This document shows positions 37,178 to 45,746 of a stretch of 64,000 nucleotides of DNA, piece by piece (the first letter of the stretch is position 1; each line of letters begins with the position of its first letter). Origin of the DNA: Natrialbaceae archaeon (GTDB taxonomy: Archaea; Halobacteriota; Halobacteria; Halobacteriales; Natrialbaceae); contig PWMF01000217.1 of assembly GCA_003559215.1 (NCBI GenBank), positions 1 to 64,000 of the forward strand, written 5' to 3'. The notes beneath the pieces were generated by a model that searched no databases, was not told where the DNA came from, and saw nothing but the letters and a program-made list of their open reading frames with translations. The position numbers were made by a program, and so were the translations under genes.

Positions 37178-37339
37178 CTAGGAGACGAAGATCAGCAACT
37201 GGACGAGCACGCCCAGCATGATCCCCGTTGCGATGACCGTCTTCGGGTCGACACGGATCGCGTTCGAGTCCTCTGCGTCGAAGTACCGGACGAGTCCGGC
37301 ACTGGACATCAGCCCACCGGAGTTCTGTCCTCTGTCCAT
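37178..37339 (-). CDS. secG: Preprotein translocase subunit Sec61-beta (SecG)
   Basis: 53 aa [53 protein letters not shown]; archaeal Sec61-beta pattern. Absent from the ORF track because of its length. Confidence 0.93.
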   Translation of the reverse strand: MDRGQNSGGLMSSAGLVRYFDAEDSNAIRVDPKTVIATGIMLGVLVQLLIFVS

Positions 37340-37393
37340 ACGTACACCATCGGGTCGGGCTGAACTAAAGCTTTCGACGGTCGAACTGGTTCG

Positions 37394-37582
37394 GTGGGGG
37401 TGGCGCTAGCGTTCACGAGTTCCCCGTCGAACGGACGCTCGCGGCCGCCGCGGACGGCCTCGAGACCGACCCGGTCTGGATTGACGCCGATGGCGACCGC
37501 CATCACCGACGCCGAGCGGACCTGCGTCGACCGTCGACGCGAGACGCTGCTCGAGGGCTCGTTCGCCGACTGGCTCGCGTGA
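37394..37582 (+). pseudogene. Possible frameshifted gene remnant
   Basis: 'VHEFPVERTLAAAADGLETDPVWIDADGDR' in one frame appears to continue as 'ITDAERTCVDRRRETLLEGSFADWLA' in another; no valid single ORF joins them. Confidence 0.35.
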
Positions 37583-37678
37583 CGACGGCGGGGATCAGCC
37601 CGCGGCGTCCGCGAAGCCGGCGCGAACCCCCGAGTGGGAAACCCTTATGCGCGGCGCGTGGCAAGTACCCCTGATCAC

Positions 37679-37948
37679 ATGTCCGTCACGCTCAAGGACT
37701 TCTACGCCGACTGGTGTGGCCCCTGCAAGACCCAGGACCCGATCCTCGAGGAGCTCGAGGACGACTGGGAGGGGCGCTTCGATGTCGAGAAGGTAAACGT
37801 CGACGAACAGCAGGACGTCGCCAACGAGTATCAGGTCCGGTCGCTGCCGACCCTGATCATCGAGAACGACGACGGCGTCGTCGAGCGCTTCGTCGGCGTC
37901 ACCCAGCGCGAGGACCTCGAGGACGCCCTCGAAGACGCCGGCGCGTAG
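37679..37948 (+). CDS. Thioredoxin
   Basis: 'MSVTLKDFYADWCGPCKTQDPILEELEDDW...VRSLPTLIIENDDGVVERFVG'; ATG at 37679. Confidence 0.95.
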   Translation: MSVTLKDFYADWCGPCKTQDPILEELEDDWEGRFDVEKVNVDEQQDVANEYQVRSLPTLIIENDDGVVERFVGVTQREDLEDALEDAGA

Positions 37949-38118
37949 CCCGCCGATCAGTAGACGTTTCTTTCGCCGTTTTACCGCCGATAGCGTGTCG
38001 TGGGCTTCGACTCCCTCCTGGTGGAGAGACGGCGAACGGTCGTCAGATTGCCGAGGGTATTTCAATGCCTGAAATAACAGGCCGTGACTGGATGGGGCCA
38101 GCGTTCACAGCTACGTAT

Positions 38119-38601
38119 ATGTCGGATGGTGCCGGTGGACTGCCAGCTACGCTGGAGATCTTACTCGTCGAGGACAACCCGGGGGACGTGCGGTTGACGA
38201 AAGAAGCGTTGCGAACGACGTCGATCGACCACACGTTCCACGTCGTCAACGACGGGAGCGACGCGCTCGACTTTCTTTACCGCCGCGGGGAGTTCGCCGA
38301 CGCACCCCGCCCCGATCTCGTCCTGCTCGATTTCAAGCTGCCGCGGCTGAACGGCGACGAGGTCGCGACCGAAATCGAGGGAACGCCCTCGATCGAGGAA
38401 ATCCCGCTGGTCGTGCTCACGGGCCACCCCGCACAGGATCGAGTGCTCGGGCTCGACGAACTTCCCGTCGACGACGCGATCACGAAACCCGTCGACGCCG
38501 ACGGGTTCCTCGAGACGCTGCGTTCGCTGGAGGCGTCGTGGTCCAGCGCCGAACTCGAGACCGAATCCGTGACGACGTCCGAATCCGAGCCCGCCCGTTA
38601 G
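38119..38601 (+). CDS. Response regulator receiver protein (Rcp1-like)
   Basis: 'LEILLVEDNPGDVRLTKEALRTTSIDHTFHVVNDGSDALDFLYRRGEF..PDLVLLDFKLPRLNGDEV...VVLTGH'. An alternative ATG lies at 38065. Confidence 0.92.
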   Translation: MSDGAGGLPATLEILLVEDNPGDVRLTKEALRTTSIDHTFHVVNDGSDALDFLYRRGEFADAPRPDLVLLDFKLPRLNGDEVATEIEGTPSIEEIPLVVLTGHPAQDRVLGLDELPVDDAITKPVDADGFLETLRSLEASWSSAELETESVTTSESEPAR

Positions 38602-39266
38602 TGAAACGTCACGCCGACGTCGTGGAGGTCGTCGTTGTACCGGGCGATGTTGATTACGAGCGGCGTGACGCTCTCGACCTCGGCCGCGTTCGCCAGCGGA
38701 CCGACGTCGAGCGCCCGGAGTCCCTCGATCTCCTCGGTCAGCGCGATCACTCGTTCTTTCGCGTCGGAATCGTCGCCGACGACGAGCGTGTCCAGATCGA
38801 GTTCGAGCTCGAGTTCCGAGAGCGCGCCGGCCGCGAGGTTGTGAAAGGCGCCGACGACCGGCACCTCGTCGGGCGCACGCTTCGCGACGAGTTCGGTGAC
38901 GCTGCCGGCGCTCGGGGGGTGGTAGTGGAGCCCGTCGTCGTCGCCCTGCATGCCAACAGCCGGTGTGACCAGCGTGGTGTCCTCGTCGAGGACGTCCGCG
39001 ACGGACTCGACCGTATCACCGACGTAGTACGGCGGGACCGAGAGCACGACGACGTCGGCGCGGTCCGCGGCCATCTCGTTGACGAAGCCCTTCAGGTTCG
39101 AGTCCGCACCGATCGCCTCGAGGACGTCCTCGTACTCCGCAACCGCGTCGCGGGCCTTCTCGGGATCTCGAGAGCCGATGAGGATCTCGTGGTCAGTATC
39201 TCGCGCGAATCGAAGCGCGAGCCCCTCGCCGATGTCGCCGGTACCGCCCAGTAGTGCGATTCGCAT
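38598..39266 (-). CDS. npdG: NADPH-dependent F420 reductase
   Basis: 'MRIALLGGTGDIGEGLALRFARDTDHEILIGSRDPEKARDAVAEY...SVPPYYVGDTVESVADVLDEDTTLVTPAVGMQGDDDGLHYHPP'. Confidence 0.95.
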   Translation of the reverse strand: MRIALLGGTGDIGEGLALRFARDTDHEILIGSRDPEKARDAVAEYEDVLEAIGADSNLKGFVNEMAADRADVVVLSVPPYYVGDTVESVADVLDEDTTLVTPAVGMQGDDDGLHYHPPSAGSVTELVAKRAPDEVPVVGAFHNLAAGALSELELELDLDTLVVGDDSDAKERVIALTEEIEGLRALDVGPLANAAEVESVTPLVINIARYNDDLHDVGVTFH

Positions 39267-39333
39267 ACGCCTCTCTCGGGACGGCAGCCGAATAAAACGG
39301 TGGGGGTCGGCCGATCTCGCCGGGTTCTCGACG

Positions 39334-39822
39334 TCAGTAGTCGCTCTGATTGCTGTAGATGCGTTCGTGGCTGTGGGTGTAGATCTCGACGATATTCCCC
39401 CAAGGGTCCTTACAGTAGGTCATTCGGTAGGGCTGGTCGGGAAACAGCTCCCAGATCTCAGTGTGGTGTTCGCCGCCGCTGTCTGCGATCTCGGCCGCGA
39501 GCGATTCGATCTCCGGGTCGATGACACAAATGTGGAAGTAGCCGGCGTCGGACGGCTCCGGATCGGGGCCCGACTCGGTATCGTCGAACTCGAACAGCTC
39601 GATCGCGACCTGGTTGCCCGTCGCAACGTGGGCGATCGAGACGGTCTCGAACTCGCCCAGTACGTCCGCACAGAGCCTTCCGATGTGGTCCTCGCCGTGG
39701 TCGACCTCGACGGGGCCCATGATCGTCTCGAAGCCGAGGACGTCCTCGTACCACTCGATCGCCGCCTCGATGTCCGGAACGGTGACGCCGACGTGTGCCA
39801 CTCCACGGGGGTAACGAGCCAT
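39334..39822 (-). CDS. VOC family protein (glyoxalase/lactoylglutathione lyase-like)
   Basis: 'RYPRGVAHVGVTVPDIEAAIEWYEDVLGFETI...GYFHICVIDPEIESLAAEIADSGG...YCKDPWGNIVEIYTHSHE'. Confidence 0.92.
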   Translation of the reverse strand: MARYPRGVAHVGVTVPDIEAAIEWYEDVLGFETIMGPVEVDHGEDHIGRLCADVLGEFETVSIAHVATGNQVAIELFEFDDTESGPDPEPSDAGYFHICVIDPEIESLAAEIADSGGEHHTEIWELFPDQPYRMTYCKDPWGNIVEIYTHSHERIYSNQSDY

Positions 39823-39880
39823 ATCAAATACTGCGGTTGCTCGCGGCAAGTGCTCTCGCCCGGCAGCTGACGTCCCAGTA

Positions 39881-40138
39881 TTAGGGCGCGTCGTGGTCCT
39901 CGGGGTTCATCGCCTCGCCGACGTTACCGTCGTAGGCGTCGCGCTCCTCGATCTCCCGAATCCGCTGATCGAGGCGGTCCTCGAGGGCCTGTCGGCGCTC
40001 CTCGTCGACGTCGGCGTCGGTGCTCATCGCCTCGAGGTCGCGCTTTGCCGTCTGGAGCACCGAGATCGCCTCCTCCTGCTCGAGGTCCTCGACGCGGCCC
40101 AGGTTCCGTTCGACGTCGTCGAGTGTCGTGTCTGTCAT
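39881..40138 (-). CDS. Small coiled-coil protein of unknown function
   Basis: 85 aa MTDTTLDDVERNLGRVEDLEQEEAISVLQTAKRDLEAMSTDADVDEERRQALEDRLDQRIREIEERDAYDGNVGEAMNPEDHDAP. Confidence 0.75.
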   Translation of the reverse strand: MTDTTLDDVERNLGRVEDLEQEEAISVLQTAKRDLEAMSTDADVDEERRQALEDRLDQRIREIEERDAYDGNVGEAMNPEDHDAP

Positions 40139-40237
40139 ACGCACTCCGTTCGGCCGGTAGCGTATTGAAAGGCGGCCCGGCAGGCGAACACCCGGCCGAG
40201 CGGAGCCACCATGAGGCTCGCGGTCGTGGGGTGGAGT

Positions 40238-41077
40238 ATGACCGACCCTGCCGTGATCGCCCACCGCGGCTACGCCGGTATCGAGCCCGAGAACACCGTC
40301 GCCGCGGCGGTCGCCGCCGCCGACCACAAGGGAACCGCGATGATCGAGATCGACGTCCAGCCCGCCGCCTGCGGGACTCCGGTCGTCTTCCACGACGAGC
40401 GCCTCGAGGGAACGCGGGACGGCCGACCCGTAACCGACGCTTCGGGGTTTGTTCGGGAGACATCCCTCGAGACGCTCGAATCGCTGTCGGTGCTGGGAAC
40501 CGACGAATCGATCCCGACGCTTTCGGCGCTGCTCGAGGCCGTTCCGGAGACGGTCGGGATCAACGTCGAACTGAAGAACCCCGGGACGACCGAGCTGCGG
40601 GTCGGCGAGTCCCTTCCCGAGGACGACCGCGAGCGACGACGCGAGGTGTGGCAACCGTTCGTCGCGCACGTCCTGGAGGACTGCGAGACCTTCGACGGCG
40701 AACTCCTCTTCTCCTCGTTCTGCGAGGGCGCCCTCGCCGCCCTTCGAGATGCCGCCGACTACGCGGCCGCGCCGCTCGTCTGGGACGATCTCGAGGCCGG
40801 CGTCGAGATCGCGCGCCGGTACGACTGCGAGGCGATCCACCCGCCACGGAACGCGATCGCGGGGACCGCGCTCGCGAGCGAACCCTACTACGGGCTCTCG
40901 ACGAGCGAGCCCGAGATCGACGTCGTCGAGGTGGCCCACGAGGAGGGACGGGCGGTCAACGTCTGGACCGTCGATAGCTGGCTCCAGTTCGACGAACTCG
41001 CCGCGGCGAGCGTCGACGGGATCGTCGCTGACTACCCCGGCCTCGAGGCGAGGACAGGGGCGGGGCTCGCCCGGTAG
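40238..41077 (+). CDS. Glycerophosphodiester phosphodiesterase
   Basis: 'VIAHRGYAGIEPENTVAAAVAAADHKGTAMIEIDVQPAACGTPVVFHDERLEGTRDG...INVELKNPG...AVNVWTVDSWLQFDELAAASVDGIVADYP'. Confidence 0.94.
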   Translation: MTDPAVIAHRGYAGIEPENTVAAAVAAADHKGTAMIEIDVQPAACGTPVVFHDERLEGTRDGRPVTDASGFVRETSLETLESLSVLGTDESIPTLSALLEAVPETVGINVELKNPGTTELRVGESLPEDDRERRREVWQPFVAHVLEDCETFDGELLFSSFCEGALAALRDAADYAAAPLVWDDLEAGVEIARRYDCEAIHPPRNAIAGTALASEPYYGLSTSEPEIDVVEVAHEEGRAVNVWTVDSWLQFDELAAASVDGIVADYPGLEARTGAGLAR

Positions 41078-41078
41078 C

Positions 41079-42608
41079 TCACCCCTCCCGAGCCGGCAAG
41101 TCTTCGTTCGCCGGCCCCTCGAGGATCTCGCCGTCGGGGTCGAACCGCGAGCCGTGGCAGGGACAGTCCCAGCTCTCCTCGGCGTCGTTCCACTCGACGA
41201 GACAGTACATGTGGGTACAGACCGCCGAGACGGCGTGAAGCTCGCCGTTGGCGTCGCGGGCGCAGGCGATGGGCTTCCCGCCCTTGCGGACGATCTTGGC
41301 CTCGCCGGGCTCGAGCGCCGTGAGATCCGGCGTCACGAGCGTCCGGAACCAGTCGGTGACGAACTCGCTCGCGGTGTCGGCGTTCTCGGTGAGGGTCTTG
41401 CCCAGCGAGGCCTTCGGCGTCAGCCGGAGCGGATCGAACAGGTCCAGTTCGGCCACCGGTTCGCCGTCGATCTCGGCCGCCAGCAGCCGCCCCGCGGCGG
41501 TGCCGTTGGTCATCCCCCAGCCGCGGAACCCGGTCGCGACGGAGACGTTCTCGGTTCCGGCGCCGGCCCGGCCGATGAAGGGGACCTTGTCGACCGGTTT
41601 GTAGTCCTGGGTCGACCACCGGTAGGCGACCTCGTCGACGGGGAACCGCTCGCGGGCCCACGACTCGAGCCGCCGGTAGCGGTCGGCGGTCGAGCCGCCC
41701 TGGCCCGTCTTGTGGTTCTCGCCGCCGACCAGCAGCAGCTCCTCCCCGTCGTCGCGGTAGGTGCGAACGGAGCGGTAGGGGTCGCCGCTGCGGTAGTACA
41801 TCCCCCCGGGCGGGTCGCCGTCGAGGCGGATTCCGAGGACGTAGGAGCGTTTCGGGTGCATCCGTGCGAAGTAGCCCGCCCGATCGCGGATCGGGAACCC
41901 CGTCGCGAGGACGACGTGTTTCGCTCGGACGGTCCCCCGCTCGGTTCGGACGAAACAGGGTGTCCCGTCCTCGAGATCCGTTACACGAGTCTCCTCGTGG
42001 AGGTGGGCGCCGTCGTCGGCCCGGAGCTCGTCGGCGATCGCGAGCAGGTATTTCCGGGGATGGAACCAGGCCTGGTCGTCGAACCGGACCGCGGCCTGGG
42101 CGCGTTCGAACGGCGGGACGGAGGTAACGTAGCTCGCCTCGAGCCCCGCCGCGCGGGCGGCGTCGCCCTCCCGTTCGATCTCGTCGGGCTCGTCGCTGTA
42201 GAGGTAGGAAGGGTGGCGCTCGAACCCGCAGTCGACACCCAGCTCCTCGATCCGACGCTCGACCCGATCGATCGCCTCCTCCTGGACCGTGGCGTACCGA
42301 CTCGCCTGCGCCGGACCGAACTCCCGGCGAAGGTGGTCGTAGATCGTCCCGTGCTGGCTGGTCAGCTTCGCGGTCGTCTTCCCCGTGATCCCCGTCGCGA
42401 CGCGATCCCGCTCGAGGACGGCGACGGTCAGGTCCCGCTCGCGCAGCTCGATCGCCGTCGAGAGCCCGGCGATCCCGGCGCCGACGACGGCGACGTCGAC
42501 GCTGCGGTCGCCCTCGAGCGGGTCGGGATCGGGGTCGTCCTCGCGGGTGCTCGCGAGCCAGACGGAGGTCGCCTCGCCGGGGAGGTCGTCGCGTGCGAAG
42601 TCGGACAT
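41079..42608 (-). CDS. FAD-dependent oxidoreductase with C-terminal Rieske [2Fe-2S] domain
   Basis: 'VDVAVVGAGIAGLSTAIELRERDLTVAVLERDRVATGITGKTTAKLTSQHGTIYDHL'; Rieske 'CTHMYCLVEWNDAEESWDCPCHGSRFDPDGEILEGPA'. Start at MSDFARDDLPG. Confidence 0.94.
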   Translation of the reverse strand: MSDFARDDLPGEATSVWLASTREDDPDPDPLEGDRSVDVAVVGAGIAGLSTAIELRERDLTVAVLERDRVATGITGKTTAKLTSQHGTIYDHLRREFGPAQASRYATVQEEAIDRVERRIEELGVDCGFERHPSYLYSDEPDEIEREGDAARAAGLEASYVTSVPPFERAQAAVRFDDQAWFHPRKYLLAIADELRADDGAHLHEETRVTDLEDGTPCFVRTERGTVRAKHVVLATGFPIRDRAGYFARMHPKRSYVLGIRLDGDPPGGMYYRSGDPYRSVRTYRDDGEELLLVGGENHKTGQGGSTADRYRRLESWARERFPVDEVAYRWSTQDYKPVDKVPFIGRAGAGTENVSVATGFRGWGMTNGTAAGRLLAAEIDGEPVAELDLFDPLRLTPKASLGKTLTENADTASEFVTDWFRTLVTPDLTALEPGEAKIVRKGGKPIACARDANGELHAVSAVCTHMYCLVEWNDAEESWDCPCHGSRFDPDGEILEGPANEDLPAREG

Positions 42609-42721
42609 GGGAATCTGGCGGTAGTACGGCGAAGACGGGCAAAAAACGGATGGGGGGAGCTGCAGGCCGCGCGGCAGTATGCTCCGACTCAGACCGACCG
42701 ACGCTACCCAACCGCGGCGAT

Positions 42722-43594
42722 CTACTCGAGCAGGTCGGGCAGCTCGTTGACCGACTCGAGGACGGCCGCCGCATCCTCGGCCTCGTAGGCTCGACGGCCG
42801 TCCTCGCCGGTGAGCCCGCCCGTCAGCACGCCGACGCCGCGGTAGGTTCGGTCGGGGTCGACCTCGTCGGCGTTGGTCGCCGTCCGCACGTCGTCTAACG
42901 TGTCGCCGACGAAGACGACCGAGTCGGCGTCGAACCGCTCGCCGAGCGTCGTCAACGCCCGCGGATGGGGTTTCCCCTCCTCCCAGTCGTCCATCGTAAA
43001 GCGGTGCGCGAGGGGAATCGCCTCGTCGAGACCGACCCGCTCGAGGGCGATCTCGGCTTCCGCGGCGGGACGTCCGGTCAGGACGCCGACGTCGTAGTTC
43101 TCGAGGAGTTCGTCTCGGGTGTCGGGCTCGAGGACGACGGGCTCGTCGTGGATGAACCCCCGCGTCTCGAGATCGGGTTCGCCGCCCTCGAGGCCCCGGT
43201 AGAGCTCGCCGCCGAGGTACAGCTGCTGGAAGACGTCCCGGAGCGCCTCGCGGTCCCACCGATCCGTCACGCGCTGGGTCGCCCGGGCGCCGATCGCCTC
43301 GCGGACGACGGTCTCGGCGGCCTCGAGGCCGCCGCCGCGCTCTGCGATCCCGTCGGTAAACTCGTCGATCGATGCGCGGTACCCCTCCCCGGTCGCCAGA
43401 ACGTAGAGGGCGGCCGCGTAGGTCAGCTCCCAGTCGTTGTTGAACCCGCCGGCGTTCTTGAACGCCTGGATGTCTTCCTTGCGGATCGTGCGGTCGTGGA
43501 CGTGCTCGATCGACTCGAGGATCGCCCGGCGGTAGGAGTCGGCGACGTCGACGAGGACGCCGTCGATGTCGAGGACGACTGCATCTGCGTTCAT
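42722..43594 (-). CDS. HAD-superfamily phosphatase (TIGR01548-like)
   Basis: '[62 protein letters not shown]...[17 protein letters not shown]'. Confidence 0.93.
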   Translation of the reverse strand: MNADAVVLDIDGVLVDVADSYRRAILESIEHVHDRTIRKEDIQAFKNAGGFNNDWELTYAAALYVLATGEGYRASIDEFTDGIAERGGGLEAAETVVREAIGARATQRVTDRWDREALRDVFQQLYLGGELYRGLEGGEPDLETRGFIHDEPVVLEPDTRDELLENYDVGVLTGRPAAEAEIALERVGLDEAIPLAHRFTMDDWEEGKPHPRALTTLGERFDADSVVFVGDTLDDVRTATNADEVDPDRTYRGVGVLTGGLTGEDGRRAYEAEDAAAVLESVNELPDLLE

Positions 43595-43633
43595 ACGGGG
43601 ACGAACGCGCCCCCGGGAATAAAGACGGATGGT

Positions 43634-44272
43634 TCAGATCGCGAGCGCGTCGACGGCCGCGAGCGCGAGGACGAACAGGCCAACGGCGTAGAGGACGTGT
43701 GCCCAGAGCCACGAGAGCACGTTGACGACGTACAGCAGCGCGACGACCGGGAGGCCGAGCAACACGGCCGGCGATCGACGCCACTCCCGCCGGGAGCGAG
43801 TCCACAGCGTCCGCGCGTCGGTCGTACTCGGGAAGGCGGCCATCCCGACCGAGAGCCCGATCCAGCCGAGGATGCCGGCAACGACCGCGTACTCGAGCGG
43901 GGCCGTCCGAATCCCGCCCGCCGTCGAGACGAGGACGACGGCGCCGACGAACGCGGCGAACGCGACGAGCGTGTTCAGCAAGAACGGGGCGACGCTGATA
44001 ACGACCGACTGACGGTACCGCGCGGGGGTGGCGTGGCGAACGTATCCCGGTGGATTTCCGAGCCGGAAGTAGACGGCCTCGATTACCCTGACGCCGACGA
44101 GCCGACAGGCGCTGGCGTGGGCGAACTCGTGGACGACGACGCCGGGAAGGACGAACAGGTAGCTCGCGATCCGCAGGAGGAACCCCAGCCCTCGCAGGAC
44201 GACCGCGAGCGCGACGAGGAGCGCGAGGACGGCGAGGATGGTGGTGGCGGGTGGCAGCGATTCGACGGCCAT
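43634..44272 (-). CDS. Membrane metalloprotease-like protein (HExxH)
   Basis: 'LLRIASYLFVLPGVVVHEFAHASACRLVGVRVIEAVYFRLGNPPGYVRHATPARYRQSVVISVAPFLLN'. Confidence 0.8.
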   Translation of the reverse strand: MAVESLPPATTILAVLALLVALAVVLRGLGFLLRIASYLFVLPGVVVHEFAHASACRLVGVRVIEAVYFRLGNPPGYVRHATPARYRQSVVISVAPFLLNTLVAFAAFVGAVVLVSTAGGIRTAPLEYAVVAGILGWIGLSVGMAAFPSTTDARTLWTRSRREWRRSPAVLLGLPVVALLYVVNVLSWLWAHVLYAVGLFVLALAAVDALAI

Positions 44273-44314
44273 CGTTCCCGCTACTCTCGCGGACCCGTGT
44301 AACTCCTTCGCGTT

Positions 44315-44725
44315 CTAGCGGGGTGCATCGTCACCGCCGGCGACGTAGAGCGTCCCTTCGCGAACCGTCCGTCGTTCGACCGGTACCGCGGGCTGGTCGC
44401 CTCCCAGCGTCGTAAACAGGAAGTCGGCGCCGACGCGCTCGGCGACCTCGAGCGTCGGCCGGTGGAGTTCGGGCGGCAGGTTCCGGGCGTAGATCGCCTC
44501 CGCGTCCTCGTAGACTGCGAGGTCGGGATCGACGACATCGTCCCGGACGAACCGGACGCCGTCGGGTACCTCTCGCCGCGTCACGTCGGTCGCCGTCACC
44601 GAGACACCGGCGTCGGTCAGGGTCGCCGCCAGGTCGGTTCGGCGACCGACGCCGACCTCGACGACCCGGTCGTAGGCGGCGAGGTGATCTTCGAGCGTCC
44701 CGAGATCTCCACGAGAAGCGGTCAT
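44315..44725 (-). CDS. UPF0146 family protein
   Basis: 'YDRVVEVGVGRRTDLAATLTDAGVSVTATDVTRREVPDGVRFVRDDVVDPDLAVYEDAEAIYARNLPPELHRPTLEVAERVGADFLFTTLGGD'. Confidence 0.9.
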   Translation of the reverse strand: MTASRGDLGTLEDHLAAYDRVVEVGVGRRTDLAATLTDAGVSVTATDVTRREVPDGVRFVRDDVVDPDLAVYEDAEAIYARNLPPELHRPTLEVAERVGADFLFTTLGGDQPAVPVERRTVREGTLYVAGGDDAPR

Positions 44726-44764
44726 GGCGGGACGTTTATGCTACCCGCGATCATAGCAGTTGCC

Positions 44765-45286
44765 ATGCTCGTCGATATCGTGCCGGTCGGCAGCGTCTCT
44801 GCGGAGGTCAAGCGGGCGGCCTCCTCTGCGTTGCGATCGGTTTACGACTGCGACGTCACGGTCAACGATTCGCAGTCGGTTCCGACCGGCGCGTACGACT
44901 CCGGCCGGAATCAGTACTGCGCGGAGACGTTCATCCAGCTCGCCGAACGGGTCGGTCGCGGCGAGAAGAACATCGCTATCACTCCCCACGACCTGTTCTA
45001 CCGGCGTCGGAACTACGTTTTCGGCCTGGCTTACCTCGACGGCAGCGGCAGCGTCGTCTCCACGTACCGCCTGCAGACCTCGAGCGACGGCGGCTTTTCG
45101 AACAAGAGCGCGAGCGAGATCTTCGAGAACCGCGTCCGCAAGGAGATCGTCCACGAGATCGGCCACACCTACGGGCTCGAGCACTGCGACAACAACCGCT
45201 GCGTAATGAACTTCTCGCCGACCGTCCGGGAGGTCGACATCAAGGAGGAGAACCTCTGCGGGAGCTGCCAACGACACGTTCACTGA
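44765..45286 (+). CDS. amzA: Archaemetzincin family Zn-dependent metalloprotease
   Basis: 'KEIVHEIGHTYGLEHCDNNRCVMNFSPTVREVDIKEENLCGSC' (HExxHxxGxxHC-x4-CxM); ATG at 44765. Confidence 0.96.
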   Translation: MLVDIVPVGSVSAEVKRAASSALRSVYDCDVTVNDSQSVPTGAYDSGRNQYCAETFIQLAERVGRGEKNIAITPHDLFYRRRNYVFGLAYLDGSGSVVSTYRLQTSSDGGFSNKSASEIFENRVRKEIVHEIGHTYGLEHCDNNRCVMNFSPTVREVDIKEENLCGSCQRHVH

Positions 45287-45486
45287 CGACTCGGGCTCGG
45301 AAGACGGGTTCGCTCTCGACCGGACCGTACTACCAGTTTCTGAGCCGCTGTTCCGAAACGACTGGCGGTGACGGCTCTCGGTCGGGACACCGGAAGCCGC
45401 TGAACGTCCGTTCGGGACACCGTACGCGCCCGAGGTTGCGACTCTCCGGGAACACGTTTATTTCGGTTCCGCATAGAGTCATCCGT

Positions 45487-45732
45487 ATGGTAAAACAGCA
45501 ACTAGAAGTCGCACTCAGTCGCGCACGGTACGCAGCCATCGGTGCTGGCATCGGCGCCGGCGTCGGCGGCCTGTTCAACAAAAACGCCGCGAGCTCCGGT
45601 GCGGCGATCGGCGCCCTCGTCGGTGCGACGGTCGGCGAGAGTCGGCTCTCCGCCCAGTCGCGGCTCGACGAGCTGCGAACGCGCAAGGACGAACAGTTCG
45701 GTGACGTGCTTTCGAAGTCGGACAGCGAGTAA
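45487..45732 (+). CDS. Small Gly-zipper protein of unknown function
   Basis: MVKQQLEVALSRARYAAIGAGIGAGVGGLFNKNAASSGAAIGALVGATVGESRLSAQSRLDELRTRKDEQFGDVLSKSDSE. Confidence 0.75.
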   Translation: MVKQQLEVALSRARYAAIGAGIGAGVGGLFNKNAASSGAAIGALVGATVGESRLSAQSRLDELRTRKDEQFGDVLSKSDSE

Positions 45733-45746
45733 GTTCTCGAGTCGAT

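Noticed and set aside
41079-43805. 908-aa - ORF merging a HAD-region shadow frame with the Rieske/FAD protein
   Set aside because: Extension upstream of MSDFARDDLPG is Arg-rich and overlaps the real HAD gene in another frame; not a fusion protein.
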